64,000 nucleotides of DNA from Crossaster papposus. Its lineage: Eukaryota > Echinodermata > Asteroidea > Velatida > Solasteridae. Positions 43,001 to 51,604 of this stretch are shown here, in pieces (the first letter of the stretch is position 1; every line of letters starts with the position of its first letter). The notes under the pieces were generated by a model that was given only the letters and a program-made list of their open reading frames with translations, was not told the DNA's origin and did not search any database. The stretch covers positions 2,046,001 to 2,110,000 of the forward strand of contig JBAIAA010000441.1 in the NCBI GenBank assembly GCA_037893245.1, in the 5' to 3' direction. Position numbers and translations under genes: made by a program.

Positions 43001-46000
43001 TCGAATCCATTCAAAAGACTCAAGACCTCATTAGGGTTGGTCATGATGAATTTATAAAGTTCATCATTTGCTATTCCCGAATTTTTGCCGAGAAGATGAC
43101 CGAAAGAGGAATCAACGAGTCAGATTAGATTCCTGCAACATGGCACACATCTTTAAAAGAAAGACGAGCTTGAATCTGTTCAGGATTTCGCTTACTTCAT
43201 CGGCCCAATCGTATACAATATTGCCAACAATGGTTGACTTACCGACCCCTTCCATACCACAGTAAACGAGGCGTTTGATAAGTTTCCCAGTTCTTGATCT
43301 TAATCTGAATATTTTGTCATACTCGATCTGTTGAGTTTACAGTTTCTCTTTTCTGGTCAGTGACAACTGCTACCCCTTCCCGTGTTTCTAACTGTACTTT
43401 AGTGTATATGCCAGCTATGTGCTTCTGGTCATTATCAACGTCAGGCAACATCTGTACGTAGCTGCCTGTTGTAAACTCTCTTCAAAATATCCCTGGTCTT
43501 GTTACTTACATCTTCATAGCTAGTACTGGGAGCCGCCGACGTTGGTTCTTGGTCTGGTCTCTGTCCAAGCTGAGGTATTGGTGCAGGAATACCTATTAAA
43601 AACCAAAACAAGAAACAAGTTTTGCTTCGATAATACATTGTTTCTGAAATGAATTGTGACTAGTCTAGAAGAAATATGTGTGTTAAAGAAATGACTGTGT
43701 GATCTATGGTGCTACACAAATAAGTTTGGTACATAATATATAAGTGTTTTGGCAACTATAGCGCTGTTAGATGCAAACTTGTGAAGTGTTTTCTTAAGGT
43801 ACATTTCAATTTTTAAAACCATCAAAAAGAAATCCAGACAAAAAGCTGGTAACTGCAGGTGTACAAACAAAATGACTGGACCTCATTCTCCCAAGACTTA
43901 CTGAGAGGATAGAAAATTATCATCTTGTTGTTGTACATCATAAATAAGGCAAATCTGGTTCCTCAAATTTTGATTAAAGATAAGTTGAAGTCCGTCGCAA
44001 TGTACAAACTCACGCACCACCACGCACATTTATCATGATTATTTATTATTTCCCCCACAATAGTACCGTTTATTCATGTAATTCGTGCATGAATCCATTA
44101 ATTAATGTACGTCTTAACCCTTTTTAGAAGTGGTACACATAGAGGGCGCTATTTGGCGTGGGTTCATAAAGGAACAAACTCTAAGACGTCACCGCTATAA
44201 ATACCGCCCTCATATTGTGTCCAGCATATCCAACTGGCTTGTAATATTTGCACCAACGAAAATGAATGACTCTTAATTAGCTTGCAAACTGACAAAAGAT
44301 TTTGTTGTGTTTATGTTTATAAAATACATTTGAATTGATATAAAGTTACTTTCATTTTGACAAACAAGATTATTATCAGGTAGTTGTAATTATAACCAAG
44401 AAAGGTAATGTTGTTGCTACCACTAACTGTGTCAATGTTCTCGATTGTTCCAGTTTGTTGTGTGGAATCTAAAATCAGAAGCTTGAATAAAAATATCCTT
44501 AAATAAAGTAGCTAATCACATCCCCCAAATTTCTATTTTTGTAGAAACAAAGTATATCCTTAGTAGACAAATTAAAAAAACATCAAAGTTCACTTTGTCA
44601 GAAATAGAATAAGTGTACCTTACTGCAACCTTGAATGCTTACACCCGGTCTTATAATACACCAGGGACACCCCCCATTCCATGTACAAGTGCCAAACCTT
44701 TCTCTTTTAAAGGTGAAACGAACTAAAAAAATAAGCTCCCAGACTATTACATTTGATATACAATTTATTTAATGTTATTAACAAACATGATTGTATTTAC
44801 CTGGTCCCTCAATTGGGAAGTGAACTGCACTTGGACCAGCGATGGTTGGGTTCTGGCTACCACTGACTGTATCAATGTCCTCGCTGGTTCCAGTTTGTTG
44901 TGGGGAATCTAAAATCAGAAGCAAGAATTAAAATATCCTTAAATAAAGTAGCTAATAACATCCCCCAAATTTCTATTTTTGTAGAAACAAAGTATAGGAC
45001 GAGTAAAACAAACAAGAATTACATCAAAGTCATTTTTCGCAGAAATTGAATAAGACTTGTGCTCAACATTTCCGGCTATTCTGAATAGATCATTCAAATT
45101 TCATTTTTGTGGAGCTAAACATTGCGATTGTATAAACACCTGTTTATTGTTTCCTTTAATCATTACCGATTGAAATCCTGTTCTGATAGCCGAGAGAAAG
45201 TTAACGTGTGGATTGGTCTAATGAGAAACAACACCATCCTTGGACCATTGTTTTTCAATAGAAACATAAATGGTGTGTACGTTTTTTGTTTTTTACTCGG
45301 CCTACACTCTAAAAACAGATTGGTTAAAAGACCAACCAATCTAATTGGTTGACCCAATATTGGTTGTTTTTAACCAATGTGTTGGTTAAAGCGTAACCAA
45401 TGCGTTGGTTGTCCGTCAACCAGTCATATTGGTTGGAGGTATCAACCAATCAGTTGGTCATTTATAACCAATATATTGGTTGTCCTTCAATCAGTTATAT
45501 TGGTTTAGCTTGTAACCAAGGTATTAACCAATCTATTGCCAATAGATTGGTTTGCCTTCAACCAGTCATATTGGTTGAGCTTGTAGGAAATGTACCTACA
45601 GCAACTGACCAATCAAAAGTGAGGAAATTTGTTTTGACAATAGTTGATGTTAAATTGTAGTATTTAGTCCAAAACGCATTTTGTTGACCATAATATGTAA
45701 TTATTCAAACGATTCCATGATTGAATTTAGATTTTTGTGAAAACATAGTGAACAATTCACATTACATTTCATTCGTATTTCAATTTTGATAAAAACTAGC
45801 TGTGACTTCGTCGTGGACAAAAAAGCGTACTATAAAACTAACAACGGCAATAGCTAAGTTTGTAGTAAGTGCTCAGTAGGTAATATCTAATAGGAATAGG
45901 TTATTATTGTATGTATGCGTAATTGCAATGTGTGATAAGTTAATTCCATTGGTATTATTTCATTACGTAGGAACCAATACATATTGGTTGTACTTGTAGT

Positions 46001-47375
46001 CTAACCATTATAAATTGGCTGAAATAACCAATATTGTATTTTTGCATTTGTTTTAACCAATGCAATTGGTTGCGTGTTAACCAATATGAATTGGTTGCAG
46101 CCCTACCATTATGTATTGGTTAGTGCTATAATCATAATGGATTGGTTATGTAGTAACCAATACAAATTGGTTGGAGCCCTACCATTGTGGATTGGTTAAA
46201 TTAACCAACATTGTATTGGTTGGTGTTATAACCAATATAGATTGGTAAATAGTTAACCAATATCAGATTGGTTATTTTAACCAATATTTTGGTTATCCAC
46301 ATATCTACCAACTGGATTGGTTGAAATCGACCAATATATTGGTTATTTTCAACCAATCTGTTTTTAGATTTGGGGGAGTAGCAAGGCAGGGGTACCTTAA
46401 GAGATTGGCTAATTAAAGTACCTTGCTGCCATCTTGAATGCTTACAACCGGTCTTAAAATACTTCAGGGACACCCCCCCCCCCCCCCCCCCTTCCATGTA
46501 CAAATGCCAAACCTTTCCCAGACTATTACATTTGATATACAATTTCTTTAATGTTAATAACAAACATGAATGTATTTACCTGGCCCCTCCATTGGGAAGT
46601 GAACTGCACTTTGACCAACAATGACAAGGTTCTGGCTACCACTGACTGTATCAATGTTCTCGGTGGTTCCAGTTTGTTGTGGAGAATCTAAAATCAGAAA
46701 CAAGAATTAAAATATACTTAAATAAAATATCTGATCACATCCCCCAAATTTATATTTTGTAGGAGAAAATAAAGTACAGGCTAAGTAAAAAAATAAAAAG
46801 TACATCAAAGTTCATTTTTCTCAGAAATAGAATAAGTGTGCCCCAAATGTTCGGCTATTCCGAATATATAATTTAAATGTCATTGTTGTGGAGCTAAACA
46901 TTGCGATTGTATTTACCTGGCCCCTCTATTGGGAAGTGAACTGTACTTCCCAATCGCGAGTACACAAAAAACACAAATCTACATGAAAAACTAGAATACA
47001 AGTACAAACTAGAAAACAGAAGGATAAAGAACCAGGACAACAACTAGAAATAGCAAATTGAATCTATCAGAGGGCCTTATCGAATGGAAAGAGAATTGCA
47101 CAAGTAAAGGGGGGGGGGGTCTTATGATAAACTGGGATTTCCCTTTTATTCTCCAGTGGTGTAGGTCAGCTGGCAAGTCAGCCCGCGCTGCATGTCGTGG
47201 GTATCTTTTAATTCTATCAAACAAATTAACAACCGAGGTCTCAGTCTGCGGCTGTCAATTGGGGCATGTGACTGTTTTACCTCTGATATAGAATTTGGAC
47301 CAGTTTCTGATTTTACACCACTACTTACTGACCTGTTGCAGCAGAGGGGGTGGGCTGAGCCTCCTGTTCGTCCAT
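30735..47375 (-). CDS. ZU5-UPA-death-domain protein gene (UNC5CL/PIDD-like)
   Basis: Exons read from splice sites, 5' to 3' on the minus strand: 47375-47333, 46687-46580, 44908-44801, 43592-43510, 41796-41776, 39322-39299, 38341-38287, 37072-36420, 34807-34676, 33999-33826, 33351-33298, 32130-32098, 31784-31497, 31279-31236, 31040-30735. All junctions are GT-AG and every phase fits: exons 1-12 sum to 1488 bases, 496 codons. The product has no signal peptide or membrane segment, so it should act in the cytoplasm. ZU5 and UPA form a regulatory module that in UNC5 and PIDD packs against the death domain; the death domain recruits partners in apoptosis or NF-kB-type signalling. Exon 13 carries a frameshift in this copy; leaving out exons 13 and 14 keeps the frame and gives about 597 residues. 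Confidence 0.75.
31236..31279 (-). CDS. Exon 14: 44-base linker exon
   Basis: Between ttgctctag and gtgagt lies a 44-base exon. It takes phase 1 in and gives phase 0 out, which is exactly what is needed to join exon 13 (ending ACA G) to the death-domain exon (starting TCG GGA). It adds E-TLPKEGSISTDRLT. The same exon is missing from copy B. Confidence 0.6.
31497..31784 (-). pseudogene. Exon 13: unknown helical region, frameshifted in copy A
   Basis: Acceptor tttttag, donor ACAG-gtatat. In the useful frame it reads LCRQPNTTGALAKLAGVGHN, SIKTEDSLKIFFARERAQG and SIKRLLDSSPEIAQPISKK. Coming from exon 12 in phase 0, the frame starts EKIKNFQVRKDPQSSDGGYG and then shifts, because GGLSG... has one base less than the copy B counterpart (28 against 29 bases between TTTGTC and the next CGAC). 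The region is about 60 residues, with charged amphipathic helices. I do not recognise a named domain. It could be a remnant of a death-fold or a family-specific linker. Confidence 0.65.
32098..32130 (-). CDS. Exon 12: 33-base exon, second CxxC
   Basis: Bounded by tgtttccag and gtgaat, it encodes DEARETCPSCK in phase 0. With exon 11 (RLCNSCQK) it gives two CxxC pairs 9 residues apart, enough for a small zinc-binding knuckle. Copy B keeps it as DEAREICASCD. Confidence 0.65.
32500..32545. repeat. Short GC-rich tandem repeat
   Basis: Four imperfect copies of accggcggggt(a) follow one another within an intron of copy A. Confidence 0.7.
32815..33235. other. GC-rich insertion found only in copy A
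   Basis: The flanks (tgcataaccctc on the left, aacgaggtcgaagccatt on the right) match copy B at 58899 and 58981, but the 400 bases between are different and far richer in CpG in copy A (cggcgccgggtggtg, cccgggcggagcccg). No inverted ends are seen. It lies in the intron between exons 11 and 12. Confidence 0.55.
33298..33351 (-). CDS. Exon 11: first CxxC
   Basis: A 54-base exon between tacaaaacag and gtaagt, phase 0 to 0, reading NRSTQQSNKQRLCNSCQK. Copy B keeps all 18 codons as SGSTQQSNNQRLCYSCYQ. Confidence 0.65.
33826..33999 (-). CDS. Exon 10: end of the UPA domain
   Basis: A 174-base exon, phase 0 to 0, between gaaacag and gtacga. It reads TISVERIWELPMDSVTFNLE, then QNVNEDPYCESFISQCGTG and RFTIIPPK. 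The I-W-x-P...TF-LE pattern matches the last strands of UPA domains in UNC5, PIDD and ankyrins. Copy B keeps it with four changes. Confidence 0.8.
34676..34807 (-). CDS. Exon 9: middle of the UPA domain
   Basis: A 132-base exon, phase 0 to 0, between gctgctcag and gtagta. It reads KVTEMENKMGTELLDAYRYL, KVGRSGDVQAEIENIKPNW and ELGKK. In the UPA fold this is the region with a helix and the W-x-L strand. Copy B: NVTEMENETGSKRLDVYRYL. Confidence 0.8.
35076..35462. mobile_element. hAT-type MITE, copy A
   Basis: Inverted ends start ACTGCGCAATA and continue gtcgtagccttgttgccatt (about 38 bases). It is flanked by a perfect 8-base duplication CTTTAGTA (35068-35075 and 35463-35470), the size made by hAT transposases. 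No coding capacity. The same site is occupied in copy B. Confidence 0.85.
35951..36213. mobile_element. TTAA-type MITE, copy 2 (diverged, shortened)
   Basis: Contains atacaccatttgcacatatt, gaaagtaaataatgattcca, ttgcgctagatatcctgtaa and caatggtgtatcctacc. It lacks the central tcgcgatcgc hairpin seen in the other copies. Confidence 0.7.
36420..37072 (-). CDS. Exon 8: ZU5 domain and start of UPA
   Basis: A 653-base exon between ttgtattacag and gtaaac. After DSSSALPTLLKRILEEHDQF it reads IAIGYFDQEGGSLSLFEYK, VHLYIPRRALPKGRLQQVY and IYVNPNAPTVDGVGPSDC, the ZU5 signature (GG-x-L, IP-x-x-AL-x-KG). Then LSPMIQCGPTGLKFLDSVVL, SYPHFAQEGSGWKLNVQLC and VLLMKHFTGAALVGEPSE finish ZU5, and FDPSENHYPFRIHIWNDEP opens UPA. 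ZU5 is a beta-sandwich of about 100-140 residues found in ZO-1, UNC5, PIDD and ankyrins. The start at 37072 uses phase 1; a 4-base-later acceptor would keep the downstream frame only with a phase-2 partner. Confidence 0.9.
37370..38215. mobile_element. Mariner-type MITE
   Basis: Inverted ends CA(T/G)GGTGTCTCTA followed by AAAAAAGTATACCCATTTT, flanked by TA on both sides (37368-37369, 38216-38217). Ends of this form and TA target choice are typical of Tc1/mariner elements. A minus frame of 87 codons inside has no transposase motif. It carries a strong hairpin (next entry). Confidence 0.8.
37862..37964. repeat. 45-bp-arm hairpin
   Basis: Arms 37862-37906 and 37920-37964 pair almost perfectly (cactctgtttaataccgctt and on). 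The loop is tcgccttcggctc, itself self-complementary. The loop recalls that of the 15.54 kb hairpin (gaggcgaagccgacg). Confidence 0.85.
38287..38341 (-). CDS. Exon 7: 55-base exon before ZU5
   Basis: Between gttttcag and gtacgt. Phase 0 in, phase 1 out, reading ETSFAITAEKSVNLQSSP and joining to D-SSSALPTLL in exon 8. Serine-rich linker. Confidence 0.6.
38408..38482 (-). tRNA. tRNA-Lys-like pseudogene or SINE head
   Basis: The minus strand has an A box (tagctcagttggtagagca), a possible anticodon arm CCGTA-ACTTTAT-TCTGG with anticodon TTT and one mismatch, and a B box (ggttcagacccc). The D-arm pairs (GCTC with GAGC), but the acceptor stem does not pair and the T-stem has two mismatches. So it is not a working tRNA gene; more likely a pseudogene or the head of a SINE. 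Confidence 0.5.
39299..39322 (-). CDS. Exon 6: 24-base mini-exon
   Basis: Between ctttacag and gtaagt. Eight codons in phase 0: GPLDAGPS. Proline and glycine suggest a flexible linker; being a multiple of three it could be skipped freely. Confidence 0.55.
41776..41796 (-). CDS. Exon 5: 21-base mini-exon
   Basis: Between ctttacag and gtaagt. Seven codons in phase 0: LPPRPVV, a proline-rich SH3-ligand-like string. It sits in the same kind of unit as exon 6. Confidence 0.55.
42201..42906. other. Gene-free stretch with two tandem blocks
   Basis: A 20-base-period block around gatttggggcctacg lies at 42499-42550. A 60-base unit that contains tgacgtcaatattcgcgac is repeated at about 42604-42720, giving two TGACGTCA palindromes. 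A G run lies at 42883-42906. Confidence 0.6.
42907..43509 (-). pseudogene. Decayed NACHT ATPase segment
   Basis: Three minus frames carry one NACHT-like region. First: NKTRDILKRVYNRQLRTDV, directly after exon 4. Then LPDVDNDQKHIAGIYTKVQL and ETREGVAVVTDQKRE. Then IFRLRSRTGKLIKRLVYCG with the Walker A box GMEGVGKSTI, followed by YDWADEVSEILNRFKLVFLL. Last: SSFGHLLGKNSG and NEVLSLLNGFDNI, a weak Walker B in which the usual LLDG reads LLNG. Frame changes lie near 43445, 43330 and 43115. NACHT is the nucleotide-binding module of NLR immune receptors. In this place it can only be a fossil, and its link in frame to exon 4 hints that an ancestor used it. Confidence 0.7.
43510..43592 (-). CDS. Exon 4: proline-rich linker
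   Basis: Between tttttaatag and gtaagt. Phase 1 in (G from exon 3), phase 0 out. Reads G-IPAPIPQLGQRPDQEPTSA and APSTSYED. If the donor is ignored the frame runs on into the NACHT-like segment. Confidence 0.65.
44196..44203 (+). promoter_or_regulatory. TATA-box-like site
   Basis: TATAAATA in a short CpG-containing context (gacgtcaccgc upstream). An ATG follows at about 44262 but opens only four codons (MNDS). Weak evidence for a promoter. Confidence 0.25.
44801..44908 (-). CDS. Exon 3: linker exon, copy 2
   Basis: A 108-base exon, phase 1 to 1, between tgattttag and gtaaatac. It reads D-SPQQTGTSEDIDTVSGSQ, NPTIAGPSAVHFPIEGP. Acidic, S/T/P-rich linker. Confidence 0.65.
45308..46368. mobile_element. 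Foldback element made of ATTGGTT repeats
   Basis: The outer ends are inverted: tctaaaaacagattggtt on the left and aaccaatctgtttttaga on the right. Long inner arms (about 45308-45590 and 45965-46368) consist of dozens of ATTGGTT and AACCAAT motifs spaced by about 10-20 bases, with a plain AT-rich middle. AACCAAT contains the CCAAT box core. No coding capacity. It lies in an intron between exons 3 and 2. Confidence 0.8.
46580..46687 (-). CDS. Exon 2: linker exon, copy 1
   Basis: A 108-base exon, phase 1 to 1. It reads D-SPQQTGTTENIDTVSGSQ, NLVIVGQSAVHFPMEGP, clearly a duplicate of exon 3 (about 75 percent identical codons by eye). Confidence 0.65.
47333..47375 (-). CDS. Exon 1: start of the ZU5-UPA-DD gene
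   Basis: ATG at 47375-47373 follows ggtacc; the exon reads MDEQEAQPTPSAAT and ends in phase 1 at a donor (ACA G, gtcagt), which fits exon 2. No TATA box is seen at a proper distance. A possible acceptor (tttacag) at about 47412 suggests a further, untranslated exon upstream. Confidence 0.6.
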
Positions 47376-47654
47376 GGTACCTTATATCACCCGCCCACAA
47401 ATGCAAGTCCTGTAAACGATGATTGGTAGGTTAACTTCTAGCAGATTTGTTATCACATCTATGACCTCTGACATGACATGACAGAAGGCAAGGCAATGGT
47501 CTAAACAGTTGGGATGTTCAATAAAATATGATTGGCATTGCATCAGGGGTATGGATGACAGACAATCAATGCAGTTTAGGCACAAATCCTATTGAGACAC
47601 TTGTGAACCAGTCATGCATTACATTTTTCCATCATCAATTGAAGCAGAATAGTT

Positions 47655-48065
47655 TTCCCGGCTATTTTAAAACATTTTCCATTTAAATTCACCAACTCTC
47701 ACATTCAATTTCGTCCCCTGAAAATGTATACACGCTTTGACCAAACTATTTTAGTCGTTTACCATTTAATTTCGAATTTTGGTCAAACCAATTAAATATT
47801 TCTGGGTGAACATTCATCATTACAAATTAATTTCGTCTAAGCTGTTGCTGAAAGGCAGCATTTAGCGATCGAATTACTTTTATATCAATCAATTTCAAAC
47901 TTATGTTAAATAAATTAGTCTAAAATGTGTGATCGACTCAAATACACATCAAACTAATTTAATTGGAAATGGAATGGTAAATGACTAAAATTTGTTTGGT
48001 TAAAGCAAAAATAATTGTAAGAATCGGTGCATTTGAATAACAAATGTTCTAAAATAGCCTGGAAA
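47655..48065. mobile_element. MITE with long inverted arms
   Basis: The left side ttcccggctattttaaaaca pairs with the right side ttctaaaatagcctgga. Inner parts (tttagtcgtttaccattt with aaatggtaaatgactaaa) also pair. About 410 bases, no coding. Confidence 0.65.
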
Positions 48066-48119
48066 CATAAATTGTAAGGAGAAACATAAATTATTGTAAA
48101 AATTCCCAAAGTATTACGA

Positions 48120-48790
48120 ATGGTTTTGACAATAAGCCTAATTTGCCTTTATTTTACGTAATACAGTACGCATGCAACAAATAAATGTTCAAACTAAAAA
48201 CAAGAGTGATCAAATCTTAATGTACGATTTAAAGATTATTCAGAAGAAAAAAAGTTTAACTGGTTCACAGCGCACCATAGGTTTGTGCACAAATTGGTTT
48301 CATTGTCATCCACACACAAATCGTGTGTGAGAGTCCAACAACCAGACAGCATCCCCAATACAAAAAAATTGTCGAAAGTTTGTGCTGCTGAAACAAATAA
48401 ACAACGTGTCTTAAATATGTGGACTTTTTAATCCAGTATTACTCACTGCAATTTGTTATACCCAGCACGATATGTGGCAGAGGGGTACCCCCCCTCTTAT
48501 CCCTATACCTTATACACACTCAACACTATTGTAACCTAACCCATCCCCCCTTGAAACCTAAAAAGAATTCCTGAGATTCCGGGAACACAATGGTCAATAC
48601 AAAAGAGGGGGGTTTTCTCTGCCACATATCGTGCTTCATATGCAATTTGTTGAATAATGGCCCTCTAAACTGTCGTCTTGCCGAGCTGTTGTGAGACCTA
48701 GCTACACCTTCGAAATTGTAATTGTTGATCACAAGTTTACTGATGTCTAAATAAATTGAAGTTATTTCCTGGACTGCGTGCTCATATTAT
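48120..48790. repeat. Local duplication, member 1 (partner 51190-51580)
   Basis: Shared blocks include aatttgcctttatt, ataggtttgtgcacaa, ctctaaactgtcgtcttg and aaataaattgaagttatttc. Both lie in direct orientation. Gene content unknown. A 183-base MITE is inserted in this member. Confidence 0.6.
48458..48640. mobile_element. 183-bp MITE with 11-bp target duplication
   Basis: Inverted ends: tatacccagcacgatatgtg with ggcagag, and the reverse on the right (ctctgccacatatcgtgctt). It is flanked by TGCAATTTGTT on both sides (48447-48457, 48641-48651). A target size of 9-11 bases is typical of Mutator-like elements. Confidence 0.75.
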
Positions 48791-48948
48791 ATGTGCATAC
48801 AGAGCAAGTTCGGGTGCTGTTGAACTAATCCCTTTTGTCGATTTCCGATTCAACTTCACGCATGGGTGGTCTGTGTTTTCACTCGAACGCCTCTAGTCTA
48901 TCGATGAAGTCAAATCTAGTTTGTGAGCAGACAACAGACCTTCACGTT

Positions 48949-50200
48949 TAGTCCAGGGAAAATACTTCATTTTGTTTTGTCAACCTCACACAGATTGCAA
49001 TAGAATATTTTTCACCACAGTGCACTTCTATAAGGTCCCTAGAATGACATACTAAAAATCTCAAAAATTCCAAGTGCTGGAAATATGACTAATTTGCATA
49101 AATCGATAATCCCTGCCACGTAATATATTTATTCCTATATTTGGGTATATTATTATTTGTATTATTGTATTATTGTATTTTTGTAAGTTTCGTTTGGTGA
49201 TTCTACTTACATATCCTTACTTCAATAACATTTTCTAAAGCATATAAGTGACTGAATAATTATGTAAACATAGTAATTATTCGAAACGACAACTTTGGGA
49301 GCCCATAAATGTGCGTACATTACACTGTCTGCAGATATCATCAAGTAGTCAGTATTGACGTGCTTTAAATTCACCAAGTTGCTTACTGGCACAGTTATCA
49401 TATTAAAACCTTATGGAAAATCATATGAACAATGATAACATTTTGATATTTAGCCCAGTAAACAAAAACTGGGGGGAAATGGAGTGTCCGTAAATTGGGC
49501 TGAAAAGTAGGTCAATTGTTGCCTAAGGTGAGAGACTTGAACAAGTTCAAGGAAACCCCCCCAAATAAAATTGTTTTGTTGCTTACAATAATTATATCTA
49601 CGTTAAAATGTATTTGGGGGATTTTCTTGAACTTGTTTAAGTCTCCCATGTTAGGCAACCCTTTAACTACTGTTTCGCCTAATTTATGGACACACCATTT
49701 CCCCCAGTTTTTGTTTGCTGGGCTGAATATCAAAATGTTATCATTGTTCATATGATTTTTCATAAGGTTTTAACATGATAACTGTGCCAGTAAGCAACTT
49801 GGTGAATTTAAAGCTCACCAATACTGACTACTTGATGATATCTTGAGACAGTGTAATGTGCGCACATTTATGGGTTTCCAAAGTTGTCGTTTCGAATAAT
49901 TACTATGTTCACATAATTATTCACTTATATGCTTTAGAAAATGTTATTGAAGTAAGAATGTGTAAGTAGATCCACCAAGCAAAACTTTTCAAAAAAAATT
50001 AAAATAATAATATACCCAAATATAGGAATAAATATATTAAGCGGCAGGGATAAACGATTTATGCAAATTAGTCATATTTCCACCACTTGGATTTTTTGAG
50101 ATTTTTAGTATGTCATTCTAGGGACCATAAAGAAGTGCACTGTGGTGAAACATATTCTATTGCAATTTGTGTGAGGTCAAAACTTATTTTCCCTGGACTA
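48949..50200. mobile_element. 1.25-kb palindromic foldback element
   Basis: The left arm, 48949 to about 49560, is the inverse of about 49600-50200. The outer ends are TAGTCCAGGGAAAAT and ATTTTCCCTGGACTA. Taking TA as target duplication gives GTCCAGGG ends of Tc1/mariner type. The centre (49560-49600) is short and AT-rich. Overlapping frames on both strands here are palindrome by-products. A single arm is at 16.93 kb. Confidence 0.85.
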
Positions 50201-50595
50201 GTTGTTATAGAAGCAAAATGTTGGCCCGTAATTTGTATTTGTTAAATGGTTCATTTTCATTAGTTCCTCCACTTAATTTAGTGCAATAAATAATTATTTT
50301 ATTGCAAAGCGCTATCATCATTGGAATAATTTATCGTAACCCTTTGCAAAGCTTGCCCCAGTTTACTTTTCCTCGGTCTTAACACTGTGACGTAACTCGC
50401 GAGTGACTAGATAAACCATGGTCCTTGGCTAGGTTGATCCAGTTGGACTAGCTAGTTAAACCACGCAGTGTTCGAGTGACAACTAGATTGACTAATAAAT
50501 GGTTAAGTCTAGTCGATATAGTCCCCCAACCGAACTTGTTCCTAGATACAAGCCTGTGATACGCAAAAGATTAAGCACACATGAATCAGTAAGTA
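50201..50595. other. No gene seen
   Basis: Contains several ctag-based short motifs (gactagat, gactagctag, aactagattgac) between 50405 and 50515. Confidence 0.35.
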
Positions 50596-51083
50596 TTATA
50601 ACACCTCACCCACAGGTTCTGAGTCTTGATTGGCCAATATCTAGTCACGTGGCATTTTCTATTGTTACTATCTTTCTGAGCACGGCCAATTCCGAAAGTG
50701 TGTACAAATGAATGCTAGTACGCGTGTTGTGCGTTGCGTGTATTGTTCCCAAGAGCCAGCGCTACAGAGCTGGATTCAAACATTTCGTGAAGGGGTGATA
50801 ATAAAAGAGCAAAGACATTTTCACCAATTTTGTATTTAAATCGAAGTTCATTTTAACTGTATTTAGATTTAGATAATTTAAAATTGTTTAAACCAAGCAG
50901 AATCTATGTGTGAGGTGTTATAAAACAAATATTGAATGCTTTATCTCGTTATGTAGTAAAACTAGCATCCCTCGGTGATTCATGAAGCATTCCATTTTTC
51001 CTCAGTTAAGCCTCGAGACAATAGAATGCTCAATGAATCACCTCGGGAGGCCAGTTTTACTACACCGGTGCACTCAAAGTATT
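50596..51083. mobile_element. Composite foldback plus MITE, copy 2
   Basis: The MITE part 50596-50923 has inverted TTATAACACCTCAC ends, and the hairpin part 50925-51083 has the arms agtaaaactagcatccctcg and cgggaggccagttttact. Order and orientation are the mirror of copy 1 at 15543-16055. Confidence 0.7.
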
Positions 51084-51189
51084 ACTAGCGGGATGTTCGC
51101 GCGGCACCCGCTAGCTGAGTGGAGTTGTATAGTTTGGATTGTTGAGTAGCAAGGCCAAGTAAAAAGGAAGTTGACTTTAAAAACAAATA

Positions 51190-51580
51190 CATAATTTGCC
51201 TTTATTACAAGTTACAGTAAGAAAATACACGCACCAATTTGGGAAAAGATTATCGCTCAATTTTGTATGTGCAATAAGGAAGCATTCACAATCACAAAAA
51301 GTCACAATTTTGTTCAATATATAGCCTAGGTTTGTGCACAGAATGCCTCCACACGTAGTCCCAACATGGGCTGCGAAACTATAAAAATTATTATAGGTTA
51401 TGCTTCGTATTACTCACTGCAATTTCCTGAATAGCGGCTCTCTAAACTGTTGTCTTGGCGAGCTGTTGTTGTGAACACTGCACCTTCAAAATTGTAATTT
51501 TATATTCCAATTTTCGAGAGTTAGTTGTTGACGTCCAAATAAATTGAGGTTATTTCCTGGTGTGCGTGCGCATACAACAA
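51190..51580. repeat. Local duplication, member 2
   Basis: Partner of 48120-48790 without the MITE. Confidence 0.55.
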
Positions 51581-51604
51581 GGTGTGTGTTTATGACGGAC
51601 CCTA

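Larger units (their letters stand above)
44410..46950 (-). repeat. Tandemly repeated linker-exon unit
   Basis: Exon 2 and exon 3 are diverged copies with the same flanking introns (gaatctaaaatcagaag on one side, gtaaatacaa on the other). Two more partial copies exist: the first half at about 44410-44475 and the donor half at about 46918-46945. The unit is about 1.8 kb long when it includes the foldback element at 45308, and less without it. Confidence 0.75.

Noticed and set aside
44196-44270. Start of a new gene at the TATA-like site
   Set aside because: The first ATG opens only four codons and no exon follows in phase.
49512-49763. Two opposite 80-codon frames
   Set aside because: They face each other at the centre of the large palindrome and are mirror by-products.
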